Of a DNA stretch of 64,000 bases, positions 43,960 to 56,725 are shown in pieces. Source of the stretch: Paenibacillus amylolyticus (GTDB lineage: Bacteria; Bacillota; Bacilli; Paenibacillales; Paenibacillaceae); assembly GCF_001570725.1 (NCBI RefSeq), contig NZ_BCNV01000001.1:2790001-2854000 (forward strand). The letters are read 5' to 3'. Numbering within the stretch: the stretch's first letter is position 1; every line of letters begins with the position of its first letter. The notes below the pieces were generated by a model, which was given only the letters and a program-made list of their open reading frames with translations, had not been told where the DNA came from and made no database searches. Position numbers and translations under genes: made by a program.

Positions 43960-46683
43960 TTATACGGACTCTGTCAATGCAGTCTCCTGAACATCCCGAT
44001 CCTTTTTCGCATCCTTGTCTTTGTACGTAAATTGGTAACTTCCAGATCCCAGTGTGACTTCAACATCGTCTCCAATGTTTTGAATATCTTGAACTCCACT
44101 TATCTGATCCAACGGTTTCCCTTGCTCCAGAACGATCTGTGCACCTGCTCCAGGAAGACGTACCGTACCTCTCGTGTTGGTGGGAATATGCACCCGAATC
44201 TCCATTTCACCCTCCGCCAGCCGATGCCAGCTTGAAGCAACTTGACCATACATCGTCTCCAAACTCGCTTCTACCCAGTCCAGTCCTGGTCCAGGTTGCG
44301 GCTCGATATGCACCAATCGGAATCCTGGCTGATGTTCATCGGACCGAATGCCAGCAACATAACGATACAGCCATTCCCCAATCGCTCCGTACGCATAGTG
44401 GTTAAATGAGTTCATATCCGCACTCCAGAGACTGCCATCCTCTTTGATCCCATCCCAATGTTCCCAAACAGTCGTTGCCCCTTGAGTCACCTGATACAGC
44501 CAGGACGGGTAATCCTCTTGAAAAAGTAATGTATATGCCAGGTCGTGAAGACCTGCATCACTCAGCACCGGATTCAGATAGGGTGTGCCCACGAAACCTG
44601 TAGTAAGATGATTGCCCGCCTCTTTCACGAGTTTTGCCAACTGTTCGACAGCACGAGTTCGGGCAGTCGCGTCCAGCAGGTCAAATTGGAGCGCAAGAAC
44701 ATGCGCTGTTTGCGTAGGAACAGCAATTTTGCCGGCTGGCGTCACGAATTCATTTCGAAACGCATGAACAATGTTTGTATGCAGCTGCTTGTAATATTCA
44801 GAATCGTCTGTCTTTCCAAGTGCCTCAGCAGCCTTTTGAGTTAACGAAACCGAATAGGCATAGAATGCAGTCGCCACGTAGTCCGTGTCCGTTGCGCCGA
44901 CATAACTATCGGGCTTGGAATCCAGTCCCAGCCAATCGCCAAAGTGGAATCCCGTGTTCCACAGATACGGGTTGTCACCCTGCACGTGAATGTACTCAAT
45001 CCAACGTTGCATGCTCCCATATTGCTCAGCCAGCAATCTCGCATCCCCATACATCTCATAGATGGTCCATGGACAGATGACGGCTGCATCACCCCAAGCG
45101 GCGGAGGAATGACTGGTGTCACCCCATCCTTCTGACGTGGAACTTCTCAGATCCGGAACGAAGAACGGAATACCGCCATCTTCTCCCTGATCCGCTTCCA
45201 GATCCCGTAGCCATTTGGTGAAGAAGGGAGCCGTGTTCATCAGGTAGGAAGACGTGCGGACGAACATCTGTGCATCACCCGTCCATCCGAGCCGTTCATC
45301 CCTCTGTGGACAGTCTGTCGGCACATCCAGGAAATTCCCCTTTTGCCCCCACAATATATTGTGATGCAGTTGGTTCACCAGTGGACTGGAGCATGAGAAT
45401 TGACCTGTTTGCTCCATATTCGAGTGCAGTACGATTCCGGTAAATTCTTCCAGACGAACGTGTTCCGGAAAGCCAACCAGCTTCACATATCGAAAGCCTT
45501 GGAATGAAAAATGCGGTTCAAACGTTTCTACTCCTTCCCCCTTGCAAGTGTAGCGAATACACTGCTCGGCGGCGCGAAGATTATCGGTGTAGAAGTTGCC
45601 TTCCTGATCCAAGATCTCAGCATGGTGCAGCTCAACCGTCTGATCCTCCTTACCTTGAATGCTGAACTTCACCCATCCCACCATATTCTGCCCCATGTCT
45701 ATTACACGATCTCCCTGTGGAGTTGTCAGCAAGTCAATTGGCTGTAGCTGTTCAACTTGGGTGACGGGTACGTTCTCCTGTGCAACGATGATATCTTTCG
45801 GATGTTCCAGTACGTTCACGGGTAACCAACTCGCCTGAGATGAATCCGCCCAATCGGACTCCATTCGTGCATCATACGTCTCGCCCATATAAATGTCCGA
45901 CATGCGAATGGCACTTGGAGCTGCCGTCCAATCCCCGTTAGATAAAATAGATTCCTCCGAACCATCTGCGTATTTTATCTGCAATTCCAGCAGCAGTGCG
46001 GATGTTGAACCGAATATTTCTCGTTCTTTGTTCCAGCCAAGATACCCTCGGTACCAGCCATCTCCCAGAATAGCACCTAAAGTATTCTGTCCATGTTGGA
46101 GCATGTGAGTAACATCATAGGTTTGATATTGTAATCGCTTACGATAAGAGGTCCAGCCAGGTGTAAAATAATCTTCTCCTACTCTTGTGTTGTTTATATG
46201 CAACTCGTATAATCCAAGTGCTGTTACATATATTCTGGCAGACGTAATCGATTGTTTCACATTAAACTGCTTGCGCATACGCGGACATGACGTGTCTCCA
46301 TCATCATCTGATGGTTGAGCTGTGATCCATTCTGCTTGCCACTTGTTATGACTGTCCATAAGTCCCATCTCGAAATAAGCCGTTTCGGACCAGCCCGAAT
46401 CACTTCCTGCATCATCCCATGCCCGAATCCGGTAGTAATATCGCGTTCGCGGAGCAGGCTGAAAATGGTTTAATTCCACATGTATGGATTGATCCGTGCT
46501 TATCTCGCCAGAATCCCATGCAATCCCATCAAAATCTTCCGTCAAAGACAGCTGAATCTGGTAAGCGGATTGCATGCAGTTCCGACGATCGGACTGCAAC
46601 TGCCAGCTTATTCTCGGTAATTTTACATCGATGCCTATCGGATTGATTTTATACTCACAGCGAAGGTGACTAACGTTGAACAT
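43960..46683 (-). CDS. GH78 alpha-L-rhamnosidase
   Basis: The enzyme removes terminal L-rhamnose from rhamnogalacturonan-derived or plant phenolic glycosides. The 907-residue protein has the multidomain bacterial rhamnosidase layout: N-terminal beta domains (ARIYVTALGLYELHINNTRVGEDYFTP split by strands), the Bac_rhamnosid region with RYTCKG and FQGFRYVKLVGFPEHV, and the (alpha/alpha)6 catalytic barrel containing DCPQRDERLGWTGDAQ, with acidic residues of the active site, and later GATTVWEHWDG. No signal peptide, so it is probably cytoplasmic. The start chosen is ATG at 46683 with AAAGGA ten bases upstream. It is divergent from an AraC regulator. Confidence 0.93.
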   Translation of the reverse strand: MFNVSHLRCEYKINPIGIDVKLPRISWQLQSDRRNCMQSAYQIQLSLTEDFDGIAWDSGEISTDQSIHVELNHFQPAPRTRYYYRIRAWDDAGSDSGWSETAYFEMGLMDSHNKWQAEWITAQPSDDDGDTSCPRMRKQFNVKQSITSARIYVTALGLYELHINNTRVGEDYFTPGWTSYRKRLQYQTYDVTHMLQHGQNTLGAILGDGWYRGYLGWNKEREIFGSTSALLLELQIKYADGSEESILSNGDWTAAPSAIRMSDIYMGETYDARMESDWADSSQASWLPVNVLEHPKDIIVAQENVPVTQVEQLQPIDLLTTPQGDRVIDMGQNMVGWVKFSIQGKEDQTVELHHAEILDQEGNFYTDNLRAAEQCIRYTCKGEGVETFEPHFSFQGFRYVKLVGFPEHVRLEEFTGIVLHSNMEQTGQFSCSSPLVNQLHHNILWGQKGNFLDVPTDCPQRDERLGWTGDAQMFVRTSSYLMNTAPFFTKWLRDLEADQGEDGGIPFFVPDLRSSTSEGWGDTSHSSAAWGDAAVICPWTIYEMYGDARLLAEQYGSMQRWIEYIHVQGDNPYLWNTGFHFGDWLGLDSKPDSYVGATDTDYVATAFYAYSVSLTQKAAEALGKTDDSEYYKQLHTNIVHAFRNEFVTPAGKIAVPTQTAHVLALQFDLLDATARTRAVEQLAKLVKEAGNHLTTGFVGTPYLNPVLSDAGLHDLAYTLLFQEDYPSWLYQVTQGATTVWEHWDGIKEDGSLWSADMNSFNHYAYGAIGEWLYRYVAGIRSDEHQPGFRLVHIEPQPGPGLDWVEASLETMYGQVASSWHRLAEGEMEIRVHIPTNTRGTVRLPGAGAQIVLEQGKPLDQISGVQDIQNIGDDVEVTLGSGSYQFTYKDKDAKKDRDVQETALTESV

Positions 46684-46725
46684 TAGCAAATCGTCCTTTC
46701 CATCTTGGCTTCCCATTCGGGGTTA

Positions 46726-46741
46726 CGATATAATTATATCG
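46726..46741. promoter_or_regulatory. Palindromic back-to-back -10 elements between the rhamnosidase and AraC genes
   Basis: The perfect 16-base palindrome CGATATAATTATATCG contains TATAAT on both strands (46729-46734 plus, 46733-46738 minus). It lies midway between the divergent genes, so the two promoters share one core. Confidence 0.65.
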
Positions 46742-46760
46742 AGCCTGTTGCCGTAAATAC

Positions 46761-46790
46761 CCGGTAATCAGGACTATTTCATCCGGTAAT
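46761..46790 (-). promoter_or_regulatory. Direct repeats, candidate AraC-type activator site
   Basis: CCGGTAATCAG (from 46761) and CCGGTAATTCAG (from 46783) repeat with a 22-base period, two helical turns, as is usual for AraC-family sites. They sit next to where the -35 of the rhamnosidase promoter should be, which lacks a good sigma-A hexamer. Confidence 0.6.
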
Positions 46791-46817
46791 TCAGCCATCT
46801 GTGTGAGGAGGTTGCTT

Positions 46818-47702
46818 GTGAATTCATCTGTACAACTCATGAAAAGTGAGTACTTCCTGCATAATCATCTGCAGCTTTTCGTCAATCGATGCTCTGAAGA
46901 TTTTGTGCTTCCTTTTCACGCACATGATTTTATTGAGTATAGCTATGTTGCCGAAGGAAAGGGTTTTCATCATATCGGTGAAGATGTCATTCCGGTGACG
47001 AAGGGCATGCTGTTTGTCATTCCCGTCGGCATTCCTCATGTTTTCCGTCCTGTGAGCACCAATGTATCCGAGCATCCGTTAATTATATATAATTGCCTCT
47101 TTAATGCTGGATTGATCAACACGCTGACTGCCATCATTCAGGAAAAAGAAATCATTCAACATCTAATGGACCTGGCACAAAATCAAGTTCCTTATATATC
47201 CGTTGTGGATCACAACGACCGGATTGAAGAACTCATGGTGAAGCTGTACCGTGAATCCTCCGTTCCGGGAATCGGTTCGTCTACCATGTTATACACTCTG
47301 GTGAGCCAGTTAGTATTGATGACCTACAGACAACTTTATCAAGAGGTTCAGGATGAAGCGATTCATTCCACCGATTTTGAGTACATTCTTCACTATCTCA
47401 AACAACACGTAAGCGACCGGGTCCGAATATCTGATCTGGTCCGTGTATCAGGCTGGAGCGAAAAGCACATTGGACGAATGTTTCTTCGGCATACCGGACA
47501 GACCTTTAGCGCCCACCTGCAACATCTCCGTATACAAAAAAGCTGTGAACTGCTTAAGAGTTCACTGCACAAAGTCAGCCTGATTGCCGAGCTAGTCGGA
47601 TATCGGGACATGGATTCATTCTATGCTGCATTCAAAAAAATAACAGGCGAAACACCTCTCGCCTATCGCAAAAAATCCAGAGCACAGCACTCTGGACAAT
47701 AA
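46818..47702 (+). CDS. AraC family transcriptional regulator (divergent from rhamnosidase)
   Basis: The 294-residue protein has an N-terminal cupin-like sensor (FVLPFHAHDFIEYSYVAEG, KGMLFVIPVGIPHVF) and a C-terminal pair of helix-turn-helix motifs (VRISDLVRVSGWSEKHIGRMF and GYRDMDSFYAAFKKITGETP). It resembles RhaR/RhaS and YesN-type regulators. GTG at 46818 is used, with GAGGAGG six bases upstream. By position it should activate the rhamnosidase gene in response to rhamnose or its glycosides; that is inference. Confidence 0.9.
   Translation: MNSSVQLMKSEYFLHNHLQLFVNRCSEDFVLPFHAHDFIEYSYVAEGKGFHHIGEDVIPVTKGMLFVIPVGIPHVFRPVSTNVSEHPLIIYNCLFNAGLINTLTAIIQEKEIIQHLMDLAQNQVPYISVVDHNDRIEELMVKLYRESSVPGIGSSTMLYTLVSQLVLMTYRQLYQEVQDEAIHSTDFEYILHYLKQHVSDRVRISDLVRVSGWSEKHIGRMFLRHTGQTFSAHLQHLRIQKSCELLKSSLHKVSLIAELVGYRDMDSFYAAFKKITGETPLAYRKKSRAQHSGQ
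47669..47695 (-). terminator. Terminator for the HAD gene embedded in the AraC coding end
   Basis: On the minus strand CCAGAG and CTCTGG pair around TGCTGTG and are followed by ATTTTTT. It lies 17 bases after the stop of the minus-strand HAD gene but inside the last codons of the plus-strand AraC gene. Confidence 0.75.
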
Positions 47703-47711
47703 GATTTACTT

Positions 47712-48278
47712 TCAGACACCAACAACCTGTAATACTTCATCTATGTAGGCCTTGGCCTCTTTCCATGAAGACATCAACGGAAAGTTGTATCGTTCACGCT
47801 CCTGTATATTCCATGGATGCGGGATACAAATGACTTTCTTGCCATCCTCATGCGCTGGAATCAAATTATGTGCTCCATCATCAATGAGCAGATCGAAACC
47901 GAGCAGATTTTTTCTTTTGCATGTAATAAACTGTTCTGCGGTTATAAAAGGCATATGCTGCTGAAGCCAGTTCCATTTCTCAACGACTGTTCTTGGTTCT
48001 GCTGCCGTAACGACAATGACATCATAAGCATCGTTCAGCTTTCGCATCTCATCTACTACATACTCGTCGTATAACTCCAATTCCTCGAACAGACCCGGCC
48101 GACCATAAAATACATCATGTGTGCTCTCAGGATGTCGCAAATGGGATGTATCCCAATGAATCATATCCTCATAGCGCAACGGATGGGTCGGGAAGTTGAG
48201 GTTGTTGTGATATATAGCCCGCTTGACCAGATGACATATCGTGTCATCCATATCTACAGCAATAATAGGCTTCTTCAT
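47712..48278 (-). CDS. 5'(3')-deoxyribonucleotidase-like HAD protein
   Basis: The 188-residue protein has the HAD motif VDMDDTICHLVKR, the VVTAAEPR motif II region and LLIDDGAHNLI as the metal-binding motif IV, which together fit the NT5C-type 5'(3')-deoxyribonucleotidase branch. Such enzymes dephosphorylate pyrimidine deoxynucleotides. ATG at 48278 is chosen with GGGAGGG six bases upstream; the longer frame has no site. It converges on the AraC gene, nine bases apart. Confidence 0.8.
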   Translation of the reverse strand: MKKPIIAVDMDDTICHLVKRAIYHNNLNFPTHPLRYEDMIHWDTSHLRHPESTHDVFYGRPGLFEELELYDEYVVDEMRKLNDAYDVIVVTAAEPRTVVEKWNWLQQHMPFITAEQFITCKRKNLLGFDLLIDDGAHNLIPAHEDGKKVICIPHPWNIQERERYNFPLMSSWKEAKAYIDEVLQVVGV

Positions 48279-48386
48279 GGTTATCCCTCCCCCAATACGA
48301 TCACAGTATACCATCCAGAATGTTATGAAGTCATCCTTTTTACATTACAATGCAATAGTGTTGATGAATTCCTGCGAGATTATAGT

Positions 48387-48432
48387 AAAAAGGCGCCCCG
48401 GCGCCTCAATACCAGCTGCGCCCGGGGTGCCT
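48387..48432 (-). terminator. GC-rich terminator after the second GH1 gene
   Basis: On the minus strand GGCACCCCGG can pair with CCGGGGCGCC (one mismatch), or GGCGCC with GGCGCC locally; TTTTT follows. It lies 11 bases after the stop. Confidence 0.9.
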
Positions 48433-48443
48433 ATATAGTTGAT

Positions 48444-51876
<3,433 letters not shown>

Positions 51877-51901
51877 GATATTTTCCTCCTCATTTTTCCA
51901 A

Positions 51902-51958
51902 TAAAAAATACCCGAACGAATACAGCGCACATTGATGGCGCCATCTCATTCGGGTATT
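51902..51958 (-). terminator. RAT-controlled terminator before the third EIIBCA gene
   Basis: On the minus strand AATACCCGAA (51949-51958) pairs with TTCGGGTATT (from 51916 down), then TTTTATTGG follows. The 5' arm overlaps RAT D. Confidence 0.9.
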
Positions 51959-51982
51959 GCCTGATTGAACAGTAACAAGCCC
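51952..51982 (-). promoter_or_regulatory. RAT antiterminator element D
   Basis: The minus strand reads GGGCTTGTTACTG, loop TTCAAT, CAGGCAATACCC. It lies 40 bases after the antiterminator stop with no promoter between, so it attenuates read-through from the upstream gene. Confidence 0.87.
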
Positions 51983-52022
51983 ATAGGATATCCAGTTGTG
52001 ATTTCATTCTATTGCGCGAACT

Positions 52023-52865
52023 TTATACGTCCCGCTTGGTTTTCATCAGACGTTCCAGATGGAGCGTTAGATATAACTGCTCAGAGTGAGTCATGTCATA
52101 CTGATAATTCTTATGGATAAAAGTCTCGATCTTGCCAATACATTTGAATGTCTCCGTATAGTTTTTCCGAACCACTTCATATAAATACTCCTCGGCATCA
52201 TCATGTGAAGAATGGGTAATGACACGCTGACAGAAATATTTCAAATGGGTAATGAAGCGGAAATAGTTGACGCTATCTTCATCCAATTCGACGTTGAAGT
52301 GATATTTGATGATATTCATAATCTCCTGCAACAGCTGCATCAGATGAGTGACATCGTTCATGGAATCATTGACTTCCGCATTGATGAAATGCAAAGCAAT
52401 ATTACAGATTTCATCTTTGGGGAACTCAATATCCAGTCTTTCCTTCAGCAAGGTCAGTGCTTCTCTGGCCACATCGTACTCCGCCTTATAGAAGTGCTGA
52501 ACTTCCCAAGAAAGTGGATTACGAGTAATCATTCCTTTTTCCAAGCGTTGAACTGCAAAGTGAATGTGATCCGACAGCGAGACATATATCCCGTCACTGA
52601 TGGTTTTGTTCAGTTGCGTTCGTGCCAGTGTCACAATATCATCTGTTGCCTGCAGAATCTCAATAGGCACTTCAGCTACGATGGATTTAAATTTCTCATA
52701 GATCGATGTATCCTGAAGACGGAATACCTTCTCAATCCGCTCTTCATCAATCTCATCGCCTGCTTTGAACTTAAATCCGATACCCCGGCCGAGGATCAGT
52801 AGTTCCTGATTTTTGTCATCCACGGTACTGACAATATTGTTATTAAATATCTGTTTAATAATCAT
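52023..52865 (-). CDS. LicT/BglG family transcriptional antiterminator (second copy)
   Basis: The 280-residue protein, the same length as the first copy, has the RNA-binding domain (MIIKQIFNNNIVSTVDDKN, ILGRGIGFKFKAGDEID) and two PRD domains with His in LSDHIHFAVQRL, NIALHFINAEV and YLTLHLERLM. It should control RATs D and E, and possibly others in the region. ATG at 52865 follows AGGTGGG; the longer frame lacks a site. It begins an operon with the third permease and second GH1 gene. Confidence 0.94.
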   Translation of the reverse strand: MIIKQIFNNNIVSTVDDKNQELLILGRGIGFKFKAGDEIDEERIEKVFRLQDTSIYEKFKSIVAEVPIEILQATDDIVTLARTQLNKTISDGIYVSLSDHIHFAVQRLEKGMITRNPLSWEVQHFYKAEYDVAREALTLLKERLDIEFPKDEICNIALHFINAEVNDSMNDVTHLMQLLQEIMNIIKYHFNVELDEDSVNYFRFITHLKYFCQRVITHSSHDDAEEYLYEVVRKNYTETFKCIGKIETFIHKNYQYDMTHSEQLYLTLHLERLMKTKRDV

Positions 52866-52894
52866 TCTGGACCCACCTGGTTTTTTTTGAGGAT

Positions 52895-52952
52895 TAAAAA
52901 AGGGCAAAACCAAAATAGAAATAATAAAATCATTTCCATAGTGGTTTTGCCC
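52895..52952 (-). terminator. RAT-controlled terminator before the second antiterminator gene
   Basis: On the minus strand GGGCAAAACC (52943-52952) pairs perfectly with GGTTTTGCCC (52902-52911), then six T residues follow. Confidence 0.92.
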
Positions 52953-52971
52953 GCATTACCGGTAACAAGCC
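52943..52971 (-). promoter_or_regulatory. RAT antiterminator element E
   Basis: The minus strand reads GGCTTGTTACCGG, loop TAATG, CGGGCAAAACC. It overlaps the terminator 5' arm and lies nine bases after the -10. Confidence 0.87.
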
Positions 52972-52979
52972 TCGGATCT

Positions 52980-53008
52980 AATTTATCATAACCTGAAAAC
53001 GGTGTCAA
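52980..53008 (-). promoter_or_regulatory. Promoter of the second antiterminator operon with overlapping cre
   Basis: On the minus strand a perfect TTGACA (53003-53008) and TAAATT (52980-52985, with a TG extension) are 17 bases apart. TTGACACCGTTTTCA (52994-53008) matches the cre consensus with one mismatch and covers the -35. Confidence 0.75.
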
Positions 53009-53156
53009 CCAAAATTACTGCTACTGCTATTCCACTTCATTCCCTTACATGCGTCATTTTCCTAAGCTTCCACGTTTCAGGGCACATATGTTTTAATATT
53101 CACATGTTGATGCAGTTTCAAACGGCGTCATCCAACAACTCATCACTTGCTTTGAA

Positions 53157-53184
53157 CAAAAAAAGACCCTTCTCTCGAAGGGCC
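53157..53184 (-). terminator. Intrinsic terminator after the metallophosphoesterase gene
   Basis: On the minus strand GGCCCTTC and GAAGGGTC pair around GAGA and are followed by seven T residues, eight bases after the stop codon. Confidence 0.93.
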
Positions 53185-53191
53185 CTCTCTA

Positions 53192-54295
53192 TTATTGTTG
53201 GAACGTCACATTAATCTGTACAATCTCCGAACGACTGCTTGTGCGAATCGGAGGTCCCCAGAAGCCAAATCCCGACGTTACGATGGAGTGCATGGAGCCC
53301 TTTTGCAGATAACCCCAATCATTCTCGTAAATAGCCTGTGTGATGAACTGAGCCGGTGCGATCTGACCACGGTGGGTGTGACCAGATACGACTAGATCTA
53401 CATTGTTTTGCTCCGCAATATCCAGATCATATGGCTGGTGATCCATCATAAGTACTGGTTGACTCAAGTCCGTATCTTGCATTAATGTGGCTACTTCTGC
53501 ACGATCCTTCTCTGTCCGGTCTTTCCGTCCAATGAGGGTGATCTTGTCATCCAAGACGATCTTGTCATCGTACAAAACTTGCATGTTGCTCTTCTCCAGC
53601 GCAGCAATCAGATCTTCAATCGGACCATCGAACTTGTCGTGATTCCCGAGAGAAGCATAAACGCCGTACGGAGCCTGAATATCTCTAATAATGTCGGCAA
53701 TTCCGCTATTAAGATACATATCCAAATTGTCATCAATAATATCTCCCGGATACAGCACCAGATCCGGCTTCAGAGCATTAATTTCCTCCACCATTCGTTT
53801 GGCATGTGCAGGGCCAGATAGAAGTCCGAAGTGCATATCGGCAGCCATGACAATATTAAGCTTGTCCACACCTTCTACTTTTTTATCAATCTGAATGTTA
53901 TAAGTTCTCACTACCGGGCTATAGGCGTTGAAGATTCCATAACCCATTGTGGACACCAACAGCACCAGTGTAACGACTCCTGCCCATTTCTGTGTGTGAT
54001 GTCTAGGAATGCGGGTTAATCTCAGTAGCCACATCGTCAAGTGAATGACTGGCAAGATCAGCAATAACAACGAGAAGATCGCCAGCCAGTAGGAACCGAT
54101 GATACTAAGAAACGAAATGCTTCCAAATACTCGTGCCAAAATGAAGGAAACGGCAAGGAATACAAGCGCTATGATATAAAACCACCGGAATCTGGCGGAC
54201 ACGACAGGTTTCATCCAACTCCACCCGCTCCAGCCTATGTAGAACACTAATAAACCGTATACGACCAAAAACAATATACCCGCTAATACAAACAT
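53192..54295 (-). CDS. Membrane metallophosphoesterase (YkuE/YaeI-like)
   Basis: The 367-residue protein has four N-terminal membrane segments (to about residue 125) and an outward or inward facing calcineurin-like phosphoesterase domain with metal-binding motifs ADMHFG, PGDIIDD, LGNHD, MMDHQP and VSGHTHRGQ. Members hydrolyse phosphodiesters such as lipid A-type or UDP-sugar lipids, with the substrate here unknown. ATG at 54295 is chosen with GGAGG about eleven bases upstream. Single gene. Confidence 0.92.
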   Translation of the reverse strand: MFVLAGILFLVVYGLLVFYIGWSGWSWMKPVVSARFRWFYIIALVFLAVSFILARVFGSISFLSIIGSYWLAIFSLLLLILPVIHLTMWLLRLTRIPRHHTQKWAGVVTLVLLVSTMGYGIFNAYSPVVRTYNIQIDKKVEGVDKLNIVMAADMHFGLLSGPAHAKRMVEEINALKPDLVLYPGDIIDDNLDMYLNSGIADIIRDIQAPYGVYASLGNHDKFDGPIEDLIAALEKSNMQVLYDDKIVLDDKITLIGRKDRTEKDRAEVATLMQDTDLSQPVLMMDHQPYDLDIAEQNNVDLVVSGHTHRGQIAPAQFITQAIYENDWGYLQKGSMHSIVTSGFGFWGPPIRTSSRSEIVQINVTFQQ

Positions 54296-54462
54296 GCCCG
54301 GTCTAACCTCCACGTCAATAAGTTGTATTCTGAATTTTCATCACGGATGTAGGTCCGTCTGAACAAGTATAACGTAGTTGAAGGGTCAGATCATCTGTTT
54401 GCCATACCCAGATTCGTACATTTTATTACAATTTGATAATATTCAAATTCGAACCATTAACG

Positions 54463-54521
54463 AGAAAAAGCACCCTTGCAGGTACCATGAAGTTAAATTC
54501 ATGAATGACTGCAAGAATGCT
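54463..54521 (-). terminator. Intrinsic terminator after gnd
   Basis: On the minus strand AGCATTCTTGCAG pairs with CTGCAAGGGTGCT, with an inner stem TCATGAA/TTCATGG, followed by TTTTC. It ends the zwf-transaldolase-gnd operon. Confidence 0.88.
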
Positions 54522-54539
54522 ATATATTCGGAACGGATA

Positions 54540-55958
54540 TTACTCGTTAGTGTCCATCCACTGGAAGTGGAATGAACCTTCTTTGTCCACACGTTTGAAT
54601 GTGTGAGCACCGAAGTAGTCACGTTGTGCTTGCAGCAAGTTGGCTGGCAAACGCTCCGTACGGTAGCTGTCGTAGTAAGACAGTGCGCTGGAGAATCCAG
54701 GTACCGGAATACCTTGTTTTACAGCAGCCGCTACAACTTCACGCCATGCACCTTGATAAGACTCAACGATGTTTTGGAAGTATGGATCCAAGAGCAGGTT
54801 TTTCAGTGCTGCATCTTTGTCATACGCTTCTTTGATGTTTTGCAGGAACTGCGAACGGATGATGCAGCCGCCGCGGAAGATCATGGCAATGTTGCCATAT
54901 TTCAGATCCCAACCATACTCATCGGAAGCTGCACGCATTTGTGCAAATCCTTGAGCGTAGGATACGATTTTACTTGCAAACAGCGCTTTACGAACGTTCT
55001 CGATGAACGCTTTTTTGTCGCCAGAGAATGCTTCAGTTGCTGGTCCATTAAGGATTTTGCTAGCTGCTACACGCTCGTCCTTCATGGCAGACAGGAAACG
55101 GGAGAATACGGATTCCGTGATCATGGACAATGGTACGCCGAGATCCAGCGCGCTTTGGCTTGTCCATTTACCTGTTCCTTTTTGTCCAGCCGCGTCCAGA
55201 ATAACGTCAACCATTGGTTTACCCGTCTCAGGATCGTATTTGGAGAAGATATCTGCTGTGATTTCGATCAGGTAGCTGTCCAGCTCCCCTTGATTCCACT
55301 CCGTGAAGATCTCATGCAACTCTTCAACGGAAACGTTCAATACGGATTTGAGCAAGTGGTAAGCTTCACCAATCAACTGCATGTCTCCGTACTCGATACC
55401 GTTATGCACCATTTTTACATAGTGTCCGGCACCGTCTGGTCCGATATAAGTGCTGCAAGCGTCATCGCCAACTTTGGCGGAGATCGCTGTCAGGATCGGT
55501 TCTACCAACTGATAAGCACTTTCCTGACCGCCTGGCATGATAGCCGGGCCTTTCAGTGCGCCTTCTTCACCACCAGATACACCTGCGCCGATGAAGCGGA
55601 AACCTTTTTCTTCCAGCTCTTTACTGCGACGTTGTGTGTCAGGGAAGTAAGCATTACCTCCGTCGATAATGATGTCCCCCTGATCCAGATGAGGAAGCAG
55701 TTGCTCAATGGTTGCATCTGTCGCTTTACCTGCTTGCACCATAATCAGAATTTTACGCGGAGACTCCAGGGATTCTACGAATTCTTCAATGGTGAACGCG
55801 CCTGTCAGGTTTTTACCTTCTGCTTCTTTCAGAAGATCGTTCGTTTTCTCCGGGGAACGGTTAAATACCGCTACCGAGAAACCTTTGCTTTCAATATTCA
55901 AAGCCAGGTTTTTACCCATTACTGCCAATCCAATAACACCAATCTGTTGTTTACTCAT
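54540..55958 (-). CDS. gnd: 6-phosphogluconate dehydrogenase, decarboxylating
   Basis: The enzyme oxidises 6-phosphogluconate to ribulose 5-phosphate with NADP+ reduction. The 472-residue protein has the Rossmann start [26 protein letters not shown] for cofactor choice, the [19 protein letters not shown] loop and the catalytic [16 protein letters not shown] at 55958 is chosen, with GGGAGG five bases upstream; seven more in-frame codons lack a site. It is the last gene of the operon, 68 bases after the transaldolase gene. Confidence 0.97.
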   Translation of the reverse strand: MSKQQIGVIGLAVMGKNLALNIESKGFSVAVFNRSPEKTNDLLKEAEGKNLTGAFTIEEFVESLESPRKILIMVQAGKATDATIEQLLPHLDQGDIIIDGGNAYFPDTQRRSKELEEKGFRFIGAGVSGGEEGALKGPAIMPGGQESAYQLVEPILTAISAKVGDDACSTYIGPDGAGHYVKMVHNGIEYGDMQLIGEAYHLLKSVLNVSVEELHEIFTEWNQGELDSYLIEITADIFSKYDPETGKPMVDVILDAAGQKGTGKWTSQSALDLGVPLSMITESVFSRFLSAMKDERVAASKILNGPATEAFSGDKKAFIENVRKALFASKIVSYAQGFAQMRAASDEYGWDLKYGNIAMIFRGGCIIRSQFLQNIKEAYDKDAALKNLLLDPYFQNIVESYQGAWREVVAAAVKQGIPVPGFSSALSYYDSYRTERLPANLLQAQRDYFGAHTFKRVDKEGSFHFQWMDTNE

Positions 55959-56026
55959 TATGTCCTCCCAATGCTCCATTATTTATATAGGTTTATAGTA
56001 AGTTGAAACGAATAAATATTCAGTGA

Positions 56027-56692
56027 TTATTGTACTGTTTTTTTCCAGTCAGCTGCAAATTTGTCCATACCTTGATCCGTCAGCGGGTGTTTGGAGATCT
56101 GCTCAATAACGGAGAATGGTACAGTTGCAATATGTGCTCCAGCCATCGCTACACGTGTAACGTGATCCGGATGTCTTACGGAAGCCGCAATAATCTGAGC
56201 ATCCAGGTTATGTGTGCGGAACAATTCAGCAATTTTGGTAACCAATTGTACGCCATCTTCGGAGATATCATCAAGACGTCCCAGGAATGGAGATACATAT
56301 GTTGCACCAGCACGAGCAGCCAGAAGCGCCTGGTTCACAGTGAAGATCAACGTTACATTGGTTTTCACGCCTTTTTTGGTCAAGTAACGGCAAGCTTCAA
56401 GTCCTGCAAGTGTCATTGGCAATTTGATCGTGATGTTTTTGTCACTGTTGTTAATTTTGATCAATTCTTCTGCTTGCGCGATCATTTCTTCAGCAGTAAG
56501 GGCATCTGGTGTTACTTCCGCAGAAACGGACTCAACTTCAGGTACCAAACGCAGGATTTCTTCGATACGATCTTCGAATTTCACACCTTCTTTGGCTACC
56601 AAAGAAGGGTTCGTCGTTACGCCAGACAATACGCCGATTTTGTATGCTTTTTGGATATCTTCCACGTTAGCTGTATCGATAAAAAATTTCAT
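56027..56692 (-). CDS. tal: Transaldolase (short TalC/Fsa-like form)
   Basis: The 221-residue protein belongs to the short class of transaldolases and fructose-6-phosphate aldolases: [29 protein letters not shown], the Schiff-base Lys in NITIKLPMT and [14 protein letters not shown]. Sitting between zwf and gnd, it most likely acts as a pentose-phosphate transaldolase. GGAGGTAA precedes the ATG by about seven bases. Confidence 0.95.
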   Translation of the reverse strand: MKFFIDTANVEDIQKAYKIGVLSGVTTNPSLVAKEGVKFEDRIEEILRLVPEVESVSAEVTPDALTAEEMIAQAEELIKINNSDKNITIKLPMTLAGLEACRYLTKKGVKTNVTLIFTVNQALLAARAGATYVSPFLGRLDDISEDGVQLVTKIAELFRTHNLDAQIIAASVRHPDHVTRVAMAGAHIATVPFSVIEQISKHPLTDQGMDKFAADWKKTVQ

Positions 56693-56725
56693 GATTGAAT
56701 TACCTCCAGATATTTTTATTATGGT

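Noticed and set aside
54603..56006. 467-codon open frame on the plus strand, antisense to gnd
   Set aside because: It mirrors gnd, has no ribosome binding site, and the translation is Cys/Phe-rich without any family resemblance. It is a shadow of the strongly biased gnd codons.
56030..56698. 222-codon open frame antisense to the transaldolase gene
   Set aside because: Fully overlaps a certain gene, no start signal, and low-complexity Cys/Phe/His composition.
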